From NCBI GenBank assembly GCA_045590155.1, contig JAZNQL010000039.1, forward strand, positions 1 to 21,031: 21,031 nt of DNA. Reading direction: 5' to 3'. The notes under the pieces were generated by a model. That model was not told where the DNA came from. It ran no database searches and saw only the letters and a list, made by a program, of their open reading frames with translations. A program made the position numbers and the translations under genes. Below are positions 7,403 through 15,928 of the stretch, piece after piece (the first letter of the stretch is position 1; each line of letters opens with the position of its first letter). Source of the DNA: JAZNQL01 sp045590155. GTDB lineage: Bacteria > Bacillota > Clostridia > UMGS1883 > UMGS1540.

Positions 7403-8821
7403 ATGACACAGATAATCAAGGTAGATCCTAATAATTTTGAAATTGGCGACCTTTTGCCCGCAGCCTACGCCTTAAAAAACGGAGGAACATGTGTCTTCCC
7501 TACCGAAACGGTTTATGGACTTGGTGCAGGTGCATTTTTTGATGAATCTGTCAAAAAGATTTTTGAAGCAAAAGGCAGACCATCAGACAATCCCCTTATC
7601 GTTCATATTGCAGACATGGAGGATGTTTATTCGCTTTGCTCTGAAGTTCCCGAAAAAGCAGAGCGTTTGATGAAGCGTTTTTGGGGCGGACCTCTTACCA
7701 TTGTAATGAAAAGGAATCCTATGATTCCCGATTCTGTAACTGCAGGACTTGATACAGTAGGTATACGCCTTCCTTCTCATCCTGTTGCATCTACCCTTAT
7801 ACGTCTTTGCGGATTCGCCATTGCCGCTCCCAGTGCAAATATCTCGGGCAAACCGAGCATTACATCGGGAAAGTATGCAATAGAAGAGCTTGACGGTAAG
7901 GTTGATGTAATAATCAGTGGCGGAAATTGTGATTTCGGAATTGAATCAACAGTTATAGATATGACGTGTGAACCGCCTGTAATATTACGTCCCGGTGCAA
8001 TAACACAAAACGAAATAATAAACGAAATTGGTATGGTTGAGCTTGGCGGATATTCCGACAAACCTAAATGCCCGGGAATGAAATATACACATTATGCACC
8101 TGATGCCCCTCTTTATGTAATCGAAGGAAGAAGAGATAATCTTGCAGAGAGAATAAATAAAATTTCGGGCGGCAATTTTGAACAGATAGGCGTTTTGGGA
8201 TATGACCTTGATATGAAGGACTTAAAAACTCCTTACAAGCTTTTTGCAGGAAACAATGTGAAAGAATATGCCGCAAGTCTTTTTTATAATTTAAGAGAAT
8301 TTAACAGAATGGGAGTTACAAAAATATATGCCGTTCCGCCCGAAAGCGGAGGAATTGGAGATGCAGTTTTAAACAGACTTTATAAAGCAGCAGGCGGTAA
8401 AACAATTACTTTTAAAAATATTTTATTTGTATGTACGGGTAACACCTGCCGCAGTCCTATGGCAGCAGCCATTTTGGCAAAAGAAAAACCGTGGTACAAT
8501 GTTTTCTCGCGAGGTATAAATGTTCTGGCTTCGTCCCCTGCGTCCGAAGACGCAGTAGAAGTAATGAACGAAATGGGACTTGATATTTCATCCCACCGTT
8601 CAGAGCAGCTTACAAGAGATGACCTTATGCGTGCAGATATAATTTTCACAATGACTGAAAATCACAATCATTTAATTCTGCGCCGTTATCCCGAGTTTAC
8701 GGGCAAAGTGTTCACACTCTCCCCCGGCAACGATATTGTTGACCCGTTCGGACGTGATATTTTTGCATACCGTGCTTGTGCACGTCAGATAGAAAGGCTT
8801 ATCAAGGAGCAAAATATATGA
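7403..8821 (+). CDS. Sua5 L-threonylcarbamoyladenylate synthase fused to YwlE-like low-molecular-weight phosphatase
   Basis: A 472-residue three-part protein. Residues 1 to about 205 are a YrdC-type domain that makes threonylcarbamoyl-AMP for the t6A37 tRNA modification: PTETVYGLG, EAKGRPSDNPL and SANISG are the substrate-binding motifs. Residues about 220-335 are the Sua5 accessory domain, opening with the linker CPGMKYTHYAPDAP. From about 338 begins a complete low-molecular-weight phosphatase: the P-loop VCTGNTCRSPMA and the general-acid motif DPFGRD near the end. The Thr in CTGNTCR and the DPFG motif resemble Bacillus YwlE, a protein-arginine phosphatase, more than tyrosine phosphatases. 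In Bacillus ywlC and ywlE are separate neighbouring genes, so this looks like a fusion of that pair. I chose ATG 7403 over a TTG five codons upstream. The stop overlaps the rimI start as ATGA. Confidence 0.9.
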   Translation: MTQIIKVDPNNFEIGDLLPAAYALKNGGTCVFPTETVYGLGAGAFFDESVKKIFEAKGRPSDNPLIVHIADMEDVYSLCSEVPEKAERLMKRFWGGPLTIVMKRNPMIPDSVTAGLDTVGIRLPSHPVASTLIRLCGFAIAAPSANISGKPSITSGKYAIEELDGKVDVIISGGNCDFGIESTVIDMTCEPPVILRPGAITQNEIINEIGMVELGGYSDKPKCPGMKYTHYAPDAPLYVIEGRRDNLAERINKISGGNFEQIGVLGYDLDMKDLKTPYKLFAGNNVKEYAASLFYNLREFNRMGVTKIYAVPPESGGIGDAVLNRLYKAAGGKTITFKNILFVCTGNTCRSPMAAAILAKEKPWYNVFSRGINVLASSPASEDAVEVMNEMGLDISSHRSEQLTRDDLMRADIIFTMTENHNHLILRRYPEFTGKVFTLSPGNDIVDPFGRDIFAYRACARQIERLIKEQNI

Positions 8822-9228
8822 TTTGCAAGGCACAGAAAAATGATTTGTATGAAATAAGCAAAATTATGTCAGATTCAATCGCACACCCCTGGAGCGATGA
8901 AAATCTTATAGCTTCTTTTCTGGACGGTCACACTTTTTTCTTAGTGTATAAAGAAAATACCCATATTTTAGGTTATCTTATCTATAAGCTGATAGATAAC
9001 GAAGCCGAAATTGAAAGTATTGCCGTAAAAAAAGAGTTCAGAAATCAGGGTATAGCATCAAAACTTGTTCAGGAAATAAAGGCTGAAACAGTTTTCCTTG
9101 AGGTACGCAAGTCAAATATTCCGGCAATATCATTTTACAATAAGTCTGGTTTTGAACAGATAGCAATACGGAAAAATTATTACAGTAATCCTTGTGAAGA
9201 TGCAATTATAATGAAAAAGGCGGTGTGA
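8818..9228 (+). CDS. rimI: RimI-like ribosomal protein S18-alanine N-acetyltransferase
   Basis: A 136-residue GNAT protein. The acetyl-CoA motif is IAVKKEFRNQGIASKLV, with the RNQGIA pyrophosphate-binding loop; a C-terminal NIPAISFYNKSGFEQIAIRKNYY matches the RimI pattern closely. The family acetylates the N-terminal alanine of ribosomal protein S18. The ATG at 8818-8820 overlaps the preceding TGA as ATGA and has AAGGAG at 8804-8809, so it is translationally coupled to the Sua5 fusion. In many bacteria rimI travels with t6A genes (tsaB, tsaE, tsaD), which supports the call. The last codons form one arm of the terminator. A different GNAT substrate cannot be excluded. Confidence 0.87.
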   Translation: MICKAQKNDLYEISKIMSDSIAHPWSDENLIASFLDGHTFFLVYKENTHILGYLIYKLIDNEAEIESIAVKKEFRNQGIASKLVQEIKAETVFLEVRKSNIPAISFYNKSGFEQIAIRKNYYSNPCEDAIIMKKAV

Positions 9229-9245
9229 AAATACACCGCCTTTTT
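9214..9245. terminator. Bidirectional terminator between rimI and the secreted protein gene
   Basis: A perfect 8-bp stem GGCGGTGT (9219-9226) with ACACCGCC (9233-9240) and a 6-nt loop. It is flanked by AAAAA on the left and TTTTT on the right, so it can stop transcription from both convergent genes. The rimI stop codon lies inside the hairpin and the opposite gene ends at its edge. Confidence 0.88.
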
Positions 9246-12200
9246 CATTGTTCTTCTTCCTTAAGGTTTTTGCCTACGCTAATTACTATATTGCTTTCTC
9301 CGCCGCTCTGGTCCGATAAAACTATGACGTTGCCATTTTCTAAATCAACTAGAGTTTTATAGCTTATAGCCTTTGTTTTACCATATATACGGGTGCCGTT
9401 TTTGGCCTCAACATAAGGTGTTGCATAGTAAATAACTTTTTCGTTTTTCGCAGGGATTACAAGGTTTGCATACAAAATCCCTTTTGGGTTCATCAAGTTA
9501 CCTGTTGTAAAGCTTGAAACAAAGTTTGAATCTGTTATACTGTAAATATTATCGCCACTCTTTATGCGGGAGAATATGCTGTGATAATTAAATGGTGTAT
9601 AGCCTGCTTCAACAGTTGGGTTTTCGGCTAAAGTTGTGATTACAAATCCCGCTTTTGCATAGGATGCATATGAAGTATCAAGCAATGCCAAAAATCTTAT
9701 TGCATTTGTTCCGTTTGAAAGAGTAACCTTCTGTGCCTTTGCACCCGAAATTACGTTATTATCAGGAGTTGCATACCACAAAGCTGAAAGAGAAATTTGC
9801 TTATCTCCTTCTGAAAAAGTATATTTTTCTCCTTTTTCAGAAGTGTAAACCTTGTCTCCTATTTGCCAGCCTTTGAAGTAACCTGAATTTGAAACTATTG
9901 AAACGCTTGAATCTACCGCTGATTCTACAGGTCTGAGGGAAATTTTGCCTTCACTTAATTTAACCTGTTTTTCAATAGTGTTGCCACCGCCCAAATCGTA
10001 TGTTACAGAAACTGTGCCGTCGTTTTCTTTTAATACAACCTCTTTGTCCTTTACTATTTTTATTCCACGGTATGCAGCATAATTATCTACGCCCATACCA
10101 TTTTCCCCACCAAGCTTTATCATAATTGCATTTACATTCGGGTCATCCACTGTGAATGTTACAGTATGATTTGCGTGGTAAAATTGGTTTTTAATTAAAG
10201 AAGTGGCATTGTTATCGTAAACTATTGTTCTGGTTATTGCATTGTCCAGTGTTTTGTTTTCAAAGTTACCTTCTGTCAAATACTGATTGATGGGAGTATA
10301 AGAGTTGTCAGCATTTTTATGATAGAGTAATACCGTTGTATTTGCACGTCCCCCCGCTGTCTCCTTGTGTATTGCAGCGGTAGTTGCAAGTGTATACTGA
10401 TAGCCAGGTTCTATATCAATCATTTTTTCAAGAGATATCCACGAGCCCCTTGTTATAAAGCAAGCAGGATAAGTGGAGGTATTATATTCTAAAAACTTTC
10501 TTCCTATAACAGAATGTTCGGGATTTGTTCCGTTTGTAGAATAGTCCCAGCCTGCATGAAGGTCTACACTGTTCGTATAATTTATGCCGTTATAGTTATA
10601 TACAAAGGGTACGTTCTGGTAATTGCTTGTAAAGTTTTCTTTATATACAACATCCTCTTCTGTATACTCGTATATAGCTGCTGCACCTGCTGCCAAAGTC
10701 ATAGAAATCTGCGTGCTTGTATTTGAAATATTTGCATTTAAAGTACTGCCAGTTGTATTTCCGTATGTTTTAAGTTCACCTTTTATTTCCTCCTGTACTG
10801 TGACAGTGGCTGACTGCAACCTTGAAGAGTCACGGTTTAATACAGCAATATATGTTTTATTTTGTTTTTGCCAGATATGATACCATATCTTGTGGTCATT
10901 TGATGTATTCCCATCGTTTAAATTGCTTATCTGGGAAGCAAGCACCCTTCCTTCCCTTGATTGAAACATCTTATACAGAATAGGCATTTCTTCTTTTGCA
11001 ACAGGCGGAATTGCCGCTGCAAAATCTGCATGACTTGAATGAGCTATTCCAATATTTGAATCAGAATCCATTAAATGATAATATCCGCCATATTGAACGC
11101 CCGCAAACGCAGTCTGGTACATCATATGACGTGCCTGATTTACTGTTGGGAAGTATCCTCTCCAATCAAAGGTCTGTATAATTGCAACCATAGGCTTATT
11201 ATGATGGTTTGATGCATCGTTTGCAAACTTTTGAAGATATGGAGTTATATATGTTGCATAATTACCGTTGCCAAGTGCATAATAAGCATCCAGGCAGAGC
11301 ATATCTGCGGTTTTATAAAGCTCTTCCTTGTATCCTAAATGCGCTTCTATAAAGAACACAGGGTGGTCGGGGTCTGTATCACGAATAAGCTGGTAACTGC
11401 TTCTAAGACCAGTTTCAGGATACATTGATGTACTTGGTTCATCCTGCACCCCCCACGCAAATACTGCCGGATGGTCTTTTACGGAATTTACTGCATCTAT
11501 AACCTCGGAGGGATATCTTCCGCAAGGATTATCGTTTGAAAAAAGGTCTACGATTGCTTTTATTCCGTACTTCTGACATAAATCAAGTTTTTCCAAAAGA
11601 GCACTCGGTGTTCTTACATTACCTATTGTTGTAACTGTAACACCAATATCTTTTGCAACCTGAAGTCTTTCATCACTTGACGCACCATTGCCCATTACTA
11701 CACATAATGGGTTGCCGTTTTCATCAATCCATTCGCCCTTTTCATTCAAATGAGTAGGTCTTGCATAATATATAAAATAATTTGTGTTAGAACCCACTAA
11801 AGCTCCACCGGAATTATATACCTCTGCTGTAACTATGTATTTATCGCCGTAAGAAGGATTTAAAGCCGCTGTTGTAAACGGAACTGTTATAGTTGAAGTA
11901 ATAGCGGAAGTTTTTTCTATAAGCTTTGTGTTACTTCCTTCTTTTGTAATATATGTTTTAACAGTTCCGCCTGCATTTGCAGAAAGTGCTGCATTTGTTA
12001 CGTTTACAGTTGCAGTGCCACCGTCCCATTCCTTATAATAATAGAACTGGTCAGTTTCTATTTCCAAAGGTTTTGCATCGCTTATTTTACAGAATGAAAT
12101 ATCATCTACATAAACCTCGTGATTGGTTGATGCCATAACACAAAGCTTTATCGAAGCAGTATTTGGAATTTGCTTTATTGTAAAATATTTTACAATCTTT

Positions 12201-13138
12201 GTCCATTCATTTGCAGGGCGCCTGTTTGCTTCGGAAAGAGTTTCGGAATATCCTTGTATATATAAAACATTACCGCTTGCATCCAGATACTTTATTCTTG
12301 CCATACACTTTTTCCCTGTTACAAGATATGCATACATAGAAAATTTGTATGTAGCAGTAGGTTCTGCCGAAAAGGTCTGGCTGATTTCGGGGTAACGAGC
12401 TCCGGCTGTTTCGTAAAGTTTTACAGAGTGCGAACCCGAATACGCCTTAGTTGTAGTATAAACTGTATGTGTATTTGAACCCCATGCACCCATATTCTGC
12501 AACGCTTCCCAGTTTGCAGGGCCATTGCCTGATGCAGTTTCAAAATCTGGGTTTGCAATAATATTTGCACTTGCGGTTGTTCGGTCTATCTGTGTCCACG
12601 AAAATTCTTCGGGATACTGAATAAGCATAGCATTGTCAAAATAAATTTTTGATTTAGCTTTTACGCCGAATGTGGCAATAGCATAGGAAGCACCTTCGGG
12701 CGCTACTGTCTCTGTTGCAACAAAACCCCAAGAATTTTTTACAGGATAAGCCGATTTTGTTACTGTTGCAAGCTTCTCGTCAGAAACCGAATAAACATCT
12801 ATTGTAACAAAGGTTGCATCATCATAACTTACTGCGTTGTAATGCACTGAAAACTGAAGCATTTCGCCTTCTGTTACGCTGTGGCGTTGCGAAAAACTTG
12901 CTTTTGAAGTTGCATCAAGATAAAGCGAGCTTTTTCCGCTCCACGCCCTGTCGCTTGCAGAATAATAATTACCTGTGCCTAAAAAGGTCCAACCCGATGC
13001 ATCAATCTCAAAATCGTTGTTAACAGTGTTTGAAAATGTACTTGTGAGAGCTTCTGCAGTATTGCTTGCCTGTGAAGGCACTACTGTAAATCCGCAAACA
13101 AGTGTTAAAACTATAAACAAATTTAAAAATTTTTTCAC
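9245..13138 (-). CDS. Large secreted glycoside-hydrolase-like protein with CBM-like and InlB-type repeat domains
   Basis: About 1297 residues. A signal peptide (KKFLNLFIVLTLVCGFTVV, then PSQAS) is followed by two jelly-roll, CBM4/9-like modules (about 25-180 and 185-355, each with a W-rich, YFDNA or YVDDISF ending), an Ig-like stretch (about 360-460), and a TIM-barrel region (about 460-750) in the style of clan GH-A. Its strand-4 motif HPAVFAWGVQDEPS puts a candidate acid/base Glu near 567. After a beta-rich domain comes another jelly-roll-like module (about 850-1030), an InlB/Listeria-Bacteroides-type repeat (VTYDLGGGN to FKGW to LSALW, about 1040-1120) and a beta-rich C-terminal domain. No LPXTG or SLH anchor is visible. 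The ribosome-binding site AAGGAG at 13146-13151 is 7 nt from a GTG at 13138 but only 1 nt from the ATG at 13144, so I took the GTG. Probable role: binding and cleaving plant or mucus glycans; the substrate is unknown. Confidence 0.8.
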   Translation of the reverse strand: MKKFLNLFIVLTLVCGFTVVPSQASNTAEALTSTFSNTVNNDFEIDASGWTFLGTGNYYSASDRAWSGKSSLYLDATSKASFSQRHSVTEGEMLQFSVHYNAVSYDDATFVTIDVYSVSDEKLATVTKSAYPVKNSWGFVATETVAPEGASYAIATFGVKAKSKIYFDNAMLIQYPEEFSWTQIDRTTASANIIANPDFETASGNGPANWEALQNMGAWGSNTHTVYTTTKAYSGSHSVKLYETAGARYPEISQTFSAEPTATYKFSMYAYLVTGKKCMARIKYLDASGNVLYIQGYSETLSEANRRPANEWTKIVKYFTIKQIPNTASIKLCVMASTNHEVYVDDISFCKISDAKPLEIETDQFYYYKEWDGGTATVNVTNAALSANAGGTVKTYITKEGSNTKLIEKTSAITSTITVPFTTAALNPSYGDKYIVTAEVYNSGGALVGSNTNYFIYYARPTHLNEKGEWIDENGNPLCVVMGNGASSDERLQVAKDIGVTVTTIGNVRTPSALLEKLDLCQKYGIKAIVDLFSNDNPCGRYPSEVIDAVNSVKDHPAVFAWGVQDEPSTSMYPETGLRSSYQLIRDTDPDHPVFFIEAHLGYKEELYKTADMLCLDAYYALGNGNYATYITPYLQKFANDASNHHNKPMVAIIQTFDWRGYFPTVNQARHMMYQTAFAGVQYGGYYHLMDSDSNIGIAHSSHADFAAAIPPVAKEEMPILYKMFQSREGRVLASQISNLNDGNTSNDHKIWYHIWQKQNKTYIAVLNRDSSRLQSATVTVQEEIKGELKTYGNTTGSTLNANISNTSTQISMTLAAGAAAIYEYTEEDVVYKENFTSNYQNVPFVYNYNGINYTNSVDLHAGWDYSTNGTNPEHSVIGRKFLEYNTSTYPACFITRGSWISLEKMIDIEPGYQYTLATTAAIHKETAGGRANTTVLLYHKNADNSYTPINQYLTEGNFENKTLDNAITRTIVYDNNATSLIKNQFYHANHTVTFTVDDPNVNAIMIKLGGENGMGVDNYAAYRGIKIVKDKEVVLKENDGTVSVTYDLGGGNTIEKQVKLSEGKISLRPVESAVDSSVSIVSNSGYFKGWQIGDKVYTSEKGEKYTFSEGDKQISLSALWYATPDNNVISGAKAQKVTLSNGTNAIRFLALLDTSYASYAKAGFVITTLAENPTVEAGYTPFNYHSIFSRIKSGDNIYSITDSNFVSSFTTGNLMNPKGILYANLVIPAKNEKVIYYATPYVEAKNGTRIYGKTKAISYKTLVDLENGNVIVLSDQSGGESNIVISVGKNLKEEEQ

Positions 13139-13176
13139 ATTCATTCTCCTTAAAAAATTCTGTACATTCGACAAAC

Positions 13177-13205
13177 ATTATACTAAAACGATTTAGCTTT
13201 GTCAA
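13177..13205 (-). promoter_or_regulatory. Consensus sigma-A promoter for the secreted protein gene
   Basis: On the minus strand a perfect TTGACA (13200-13205) and perfect TATAAT (13177-13182) with a 17-bp spacer. The start site would fall near 13170, which rules out a TTG start at 13174 and supports starts at 13138-13144. Confidence 0.85.
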
Positions 13206-13255
13206 TGTTTTAAGTTAAAAATGTGAATTTGTCCTTTTTGTATTTTTTTAATATT

Positions 13256-13801
13256 TTATTCGTCTTTATATATAAAAAAATCGGGTTTTGAGTAGTCTTT
13301 TGAATCTATTATATAAAGCGAATATTTATTTTCTTTTTCAAGCCTGCAGGTTATTACCTTTTTTCCTTTTTTGGTTGCAAGTTCGAACACATATCCTCCC
13401 TCCTGTGCAAGAAAATATTCTCCTGCTGTATTTGTCAAAAGACTACACACTTTATCTCCGTTAACTCTTAAAACACTTACCTCTGTTTTTGCAAGGTTTA
13501 CAAAACGGACATAAGCTCTGTCGGTTCTTTTAAACAAAAGAGGTTCTTCTACCTTTATAATATCGGGTTTTTGCATTTTTTCGATTACAACAATTGTAGC
13601 CTGACTGCCTTTTTGTAGTTCTATTTTCTTTTTTATTATCATTTTTCCGTGCTTTGCGGATACTTTTGCCGATATTTCACATTGATTTTTAAAAGTATCT
13701 ATATAGGGCGTAATCTCGGCAAACTTAATATAATGTCCTTCAATAAAACATTCGCTATGCCCAGAAAATAAATTTAAATATCTTATTTTTCCTTCACTCA
13801 T
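13256..13801 (-). CDS. DUF4397-like protein
   Basis: A 181-residue protein without signal peptide or membrane segment. Two similar halves can be seen: IRYLNLFSGHSECFIEG at the start and AYVRFVNLAKTEVSVLRVNG from about residue 110, each followed by beta-rich sequence ending in a charged strand (KENKYSLYIIDS). That pattern resembles DUF4397 proteins, whose function is unknown; members are often envelope-associated, but this one lacks an export signal. The ATG at 13799-13801 lies immediately after the T run of a strong terminator hairpin, and the only ribosome-binding-like sequence (AGGAAA, 13815-13820) is inside the 3' arm of that hairpin, 13 nt away. Expression may therefore be low or controlled by read-through. 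Family assignment is tentative. Confidence 0.6.
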   Translation of the reverse strand: MSEGKIRYLNLFSGHSECFIEGHYIKFAEITPYIDTFKNQCEISAKVSAKHGKMIIKKKIELQKGSQATIVVIEKMQKPDIIKVEEPLLFKRTDRAYVRFVNLAKTEVSVLRVNGDKVCSLLTNTAGEYFLAQEGGYVFELATKKGKKVITCRLEKENKYSLYIIDSKDYSKPDFFIYKDE

Positions 13802-13852
13802 AAAAAACCGTCACTTTCCTTTCTATGCATCTTATGCAGGAAAATGACGGTT
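13802..13852 (-). terminator. Terminator hairpin after dnaC, abutting the next start codon
   Basis: On the minus strand a 14-bp arm AACCGTCATTTTCC pairs with GGAAAGTGACGGTT (one G-U pair), enclosing an inner TGCAT/ATGCA stem, followed by six T that run straight into the ATG of the DUF4397-like gene. The plus strand would have a C-A mismatch where the minus-strand RNA has G-U, so the structure fits the minus strand. Confidence 0.78.
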
Positions 13853-13867
13853 GATAACAATTACTTT

Positions 13868-14842
13868 TTATATAAGTCTTACATCCTCGCCGAAAAACTT
13901 GAACTGAACAAAGCATCCGAGTATTCTTGACATTATTCTTTCGGAATAAACTTTTTTGATATCCGAAAGAGGCAGATTTGTGTTTATTATCATACTTTTT
14001 TTATTGATTATTCTTGTGTTTATTATTCTGAAAAGCTCTGAAACAGATGATGAAGTTATAAACTCTGTTCCAAGGTCGTCTATTATAAGAAGGTCTGCAC
14101 TTATAAGTCGTTCTGCCCATACCGAAAGTGACGGGTTTGCCTTGCCAAACCGTATACTGTCTAACGATGTGAATATGTCGCCTGCGCTCTGATACAAAAC
14201 GTCATATCCTTTTTCTATTAAGGCATTTGCTATACATGATGAAACGTAAGTTTTTCCAAGTCCTGACGAGCCGTAAAAGAAAAAGTTTTCGTTTTTTGTA
14301 CCGAAATTTTCGACAAACTCTTTTGTTTCGCTTAAAATTTCTTTCATATTCTCGCGAGGAGAAAGTTGCTCCGTTCTAAAAGGTTTTGTGCTGAAAATAT
14401 CTAAATTAAAATTTGCAAAGGTTTGTTCCAAAAGTTGTCCGCCAAGATTTGCATTTTTATAAAGCTCTTTTGTTACATACTGTTTATAACAAGTACAAAG
14501 CTTTCCGTCTACGGTACCCGTATCGTTACATTTTTCACACTCGTAGGGCGGGTTTAAACAATCTTCGGGATAACCGAGTTCTGCCATAAGACGTACTTTT
14601 TCTGAATTCAGGTTCTTTATTGTTTCGCCTATATTAAGGCTTGCCTCTTCGGGTGTGAGTTTTCCTTCTGTTACGGCAGAAAACATTTTGTAGCCAATAC
14701 CTAAAATTTCGTTATCTATCTGTTCTATTTTAGGATTCTGTGCATAAAGTTCCGCACACAAAGTATCTATCTTTTCTTTGCGTTTTTGTCTTTTTTTATT
14801 AAATTCAGCATTTATTTCGCTTAAAAATTTATTCTCCGACAC
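13868..14842 (-). CDS. dnaC: DnaC/DnaI-like helicase loader ATPase
   Basis: An AAA+ protein of 324 residues that loads the replicative helicase at origins or during restart. Near residue 100 a zinc-ribbon-like CEKCNDTG followed by CTCYKQY matches DnaI-type loaders. The ATPase core has Walker A GSSGLGKTY, Walker B LLIIDDLGTE, a sensor IINTN and a SERIMSRI arginine-finger region. I chose the GTG at 14840-14842: AGAGGAAG at 14850-14857 lies 7 nt upstream, and the sequence after it (SENKFLSEINAEFNKKRQ) resembles loader N-termini; the ATG at 14893 would add 17 unlikely residues deep inside dnaD. It overlaps the dnaD stop by 14 bp, so the two are coupled. Gene symbol follows common usage for the DnaD-adjacent loader. 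Confidence 0.88.
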   Translation of the reverse strand: MSENKFLSEINAEFNKKRQKRKEKIDTLCAELYAQNPKIEQIDNEILGIGYKMFSAVTEGKLTPEEASLNIGETIKNLNSEKVRLMAELGYPEDCLNPPYECEKCNDTGTVDGKLCTCYKQYVTKELYKNANLGGQLLEQTFANFNLDIFSTKPFRTEQLSPRENMKEILSETKEFVENFGTKNENFFFYGSSGLGKTYVSSCIANALIEKGYDVLYQSAGDIFTSLDSIRFGKANPSLSVWAERLISADLLIIDDLGTEFITSSSVSELFRIINTRIINKKSMIINTNLPLSDIKKVYSERIMSRILGCFVQFKFFGEDVRLI

Positions 14843-15818
14843 TGCGTTTCTTCCTCTTTTCAAGAGCACGGCGTTCAAGCTCGGTATAATCATATTCGCC
14901 GGTTTGCTCGTAATCTGTAAATCTATTATTCTTTGTTTGCGGTTTTACCTGCTTTGCTGTCTGCGTGTCCTTTTCTATGTCTCCTATTTTGGTTATACCC
15001 TGTCTGTGCCAGGACTGCAATATTGCATTTATGTAAGGAAACGATGCGTTCCCTGTTGCCAAAACTGTTTTTTCGTATGCAGCTTTGATAAGTTCAAGCG
15101 GAAGTTTAAGTTCTTCGGTCCATTGCAGGATATATGCATATTCTGAATCCGAAAGCTGGCGGCCTGTTATTCCAAAGGTTCGTTTGAATTTACGGGTTAT
15201 TTTGCCTCTCTTATCGGTTTCAGCAAGATAGCTTTCTGCATCTTCTATATTTGAAATACCTTTTTCATTCCATTCCATTGCTATTTTTTCGGCATAACGG
15301 ATATTATATTTTTCCATTGCAGCACAATGCTCTAAAAGCATTAAAATTACTTCTGTTGAAAATTCAAGCCAGTCATATATTCCGTAAAGCACTGCCACTT
15401 CCGATGTGGAAAAAGTTTTACCGAAGATGTTTTCTGCATGTTCAAGCAAAAGAGAAAGGTCCGCATTTTCGGAAACGGCTGCGGCAAGTTCTTTCGTCTT
15501 ATACTGCGGTCTTACCGCCGCTTTTGCTTTGGGCACTATAGGAGAAGACAAATCCTCGAACATAACCGAGCCGTCTTTTTGAAGCTTTACAAGTCCTATT
15601 CTTTCCCAGTATTCCCACGCCATTCGAACATCCGATTCAATAATCCCAAGTGCTTCTGCAATTGCTTTGTTGTCAAGCTCGGCATTTTCGGCATAGCAAT
15701 AACGTAATCCGTAAAGATATACCTTTACGAATGTTGCGTTTGCTTCAGGCATATATTTATCTATAAAAGCACACGGAAGAGGAAACGACGCCGCACCGTG
15801 CATTATATAATTTGCCAA
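14829..15818 (-). CDS. DnaD-domain replication initiation protein
   Basis: A 329-residue DnaD-like protein used in Firmicutes with the helicase loader for primosome assembly. The N-terminal winged-helix part reads FIDKYMPEANATFVKVYLYGLR, typical of this group; two DnaD/DnaB2 domains follow (about 125-210 with FGKTFSTSEVAVLYGIYDWLEFS, and about 215-280 ending in YINAILQSWHRQGI, the conserved YxxxILxxW block). The C-terminus is basic (RALEKRKKRS). The start is a TTG at 15816-15818: AGGGGTG at 15826-15832 lies 7 nt upstream, while the next ATG (15803) is too far. It is the first gene of a dnaD-dnaC operon with its own promoter at 15868-15896. Confidence 0.9.
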   Translation of the reverse strand: MANYIMHGAASFPLPCAFIDKYMPEANATFVKVYLYGLRYCYAENAELDNKAIAEALGIIESDVRMAWEYWERIGLVKLQKDGSVMFEDLSSPIVPKAKAAVRPQYKTKELAAAVSENADLSLLLEHAENIFGKTFSTSEVAVLYGIYDWLEFSTEVILMLLEHCAAMEKYNIRYAEKIAMEWNEKGISNIEDAESYLAETDKRGKITRKFKRTFGITGRQLSDSEYAYILQWTEELKLPLELIKAAYEKTVLATGNASFPYINAILQSWHRQGITKIGDIEKDTQTAKQVKPQTKNNRFTDYEQTGEYDYTELERRALEKRKKRSVGE

Positions 15819-15867
15819 GCTTTATCACCCCTGTATATTTGTTTCGGATAAAAAATGTATCACTATT

Positions 15868-15896
15868 ATTATACTTCTTAAGCCCTATCACGTCAA
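15868..15896 (-). promoter_or_regulatory. Promoter of the dnaD-dnaC operon
   Basis: On the minus strand TTGACG (15891-15896) and a perfect TATAAT (15868-15873) with a 17-bp spacer, about 45 bp ahead of the TTG start of dnaD. It diverges from the tRNA promoter. Confidence 0.78.
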
Positions 15897-15928
15897 CCAA
15901 AATTTTTTATTTTTTTACAAAAAAGTTC

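Noticed and set aside
13144..13174. Upstream TTG start for the large secreted protein
   Set aside because: It lies before the predicted transcription start and would place the ribosome-binding site inside the coding sequence.
14843..14893. Upstream ATG start for the helicase loader
   Set aside because: It would overlap dnaD by 65 bp and add 17 residues unlike loader N-termini; the GTG at 14842 has a well-spaced ribosome-binding site.
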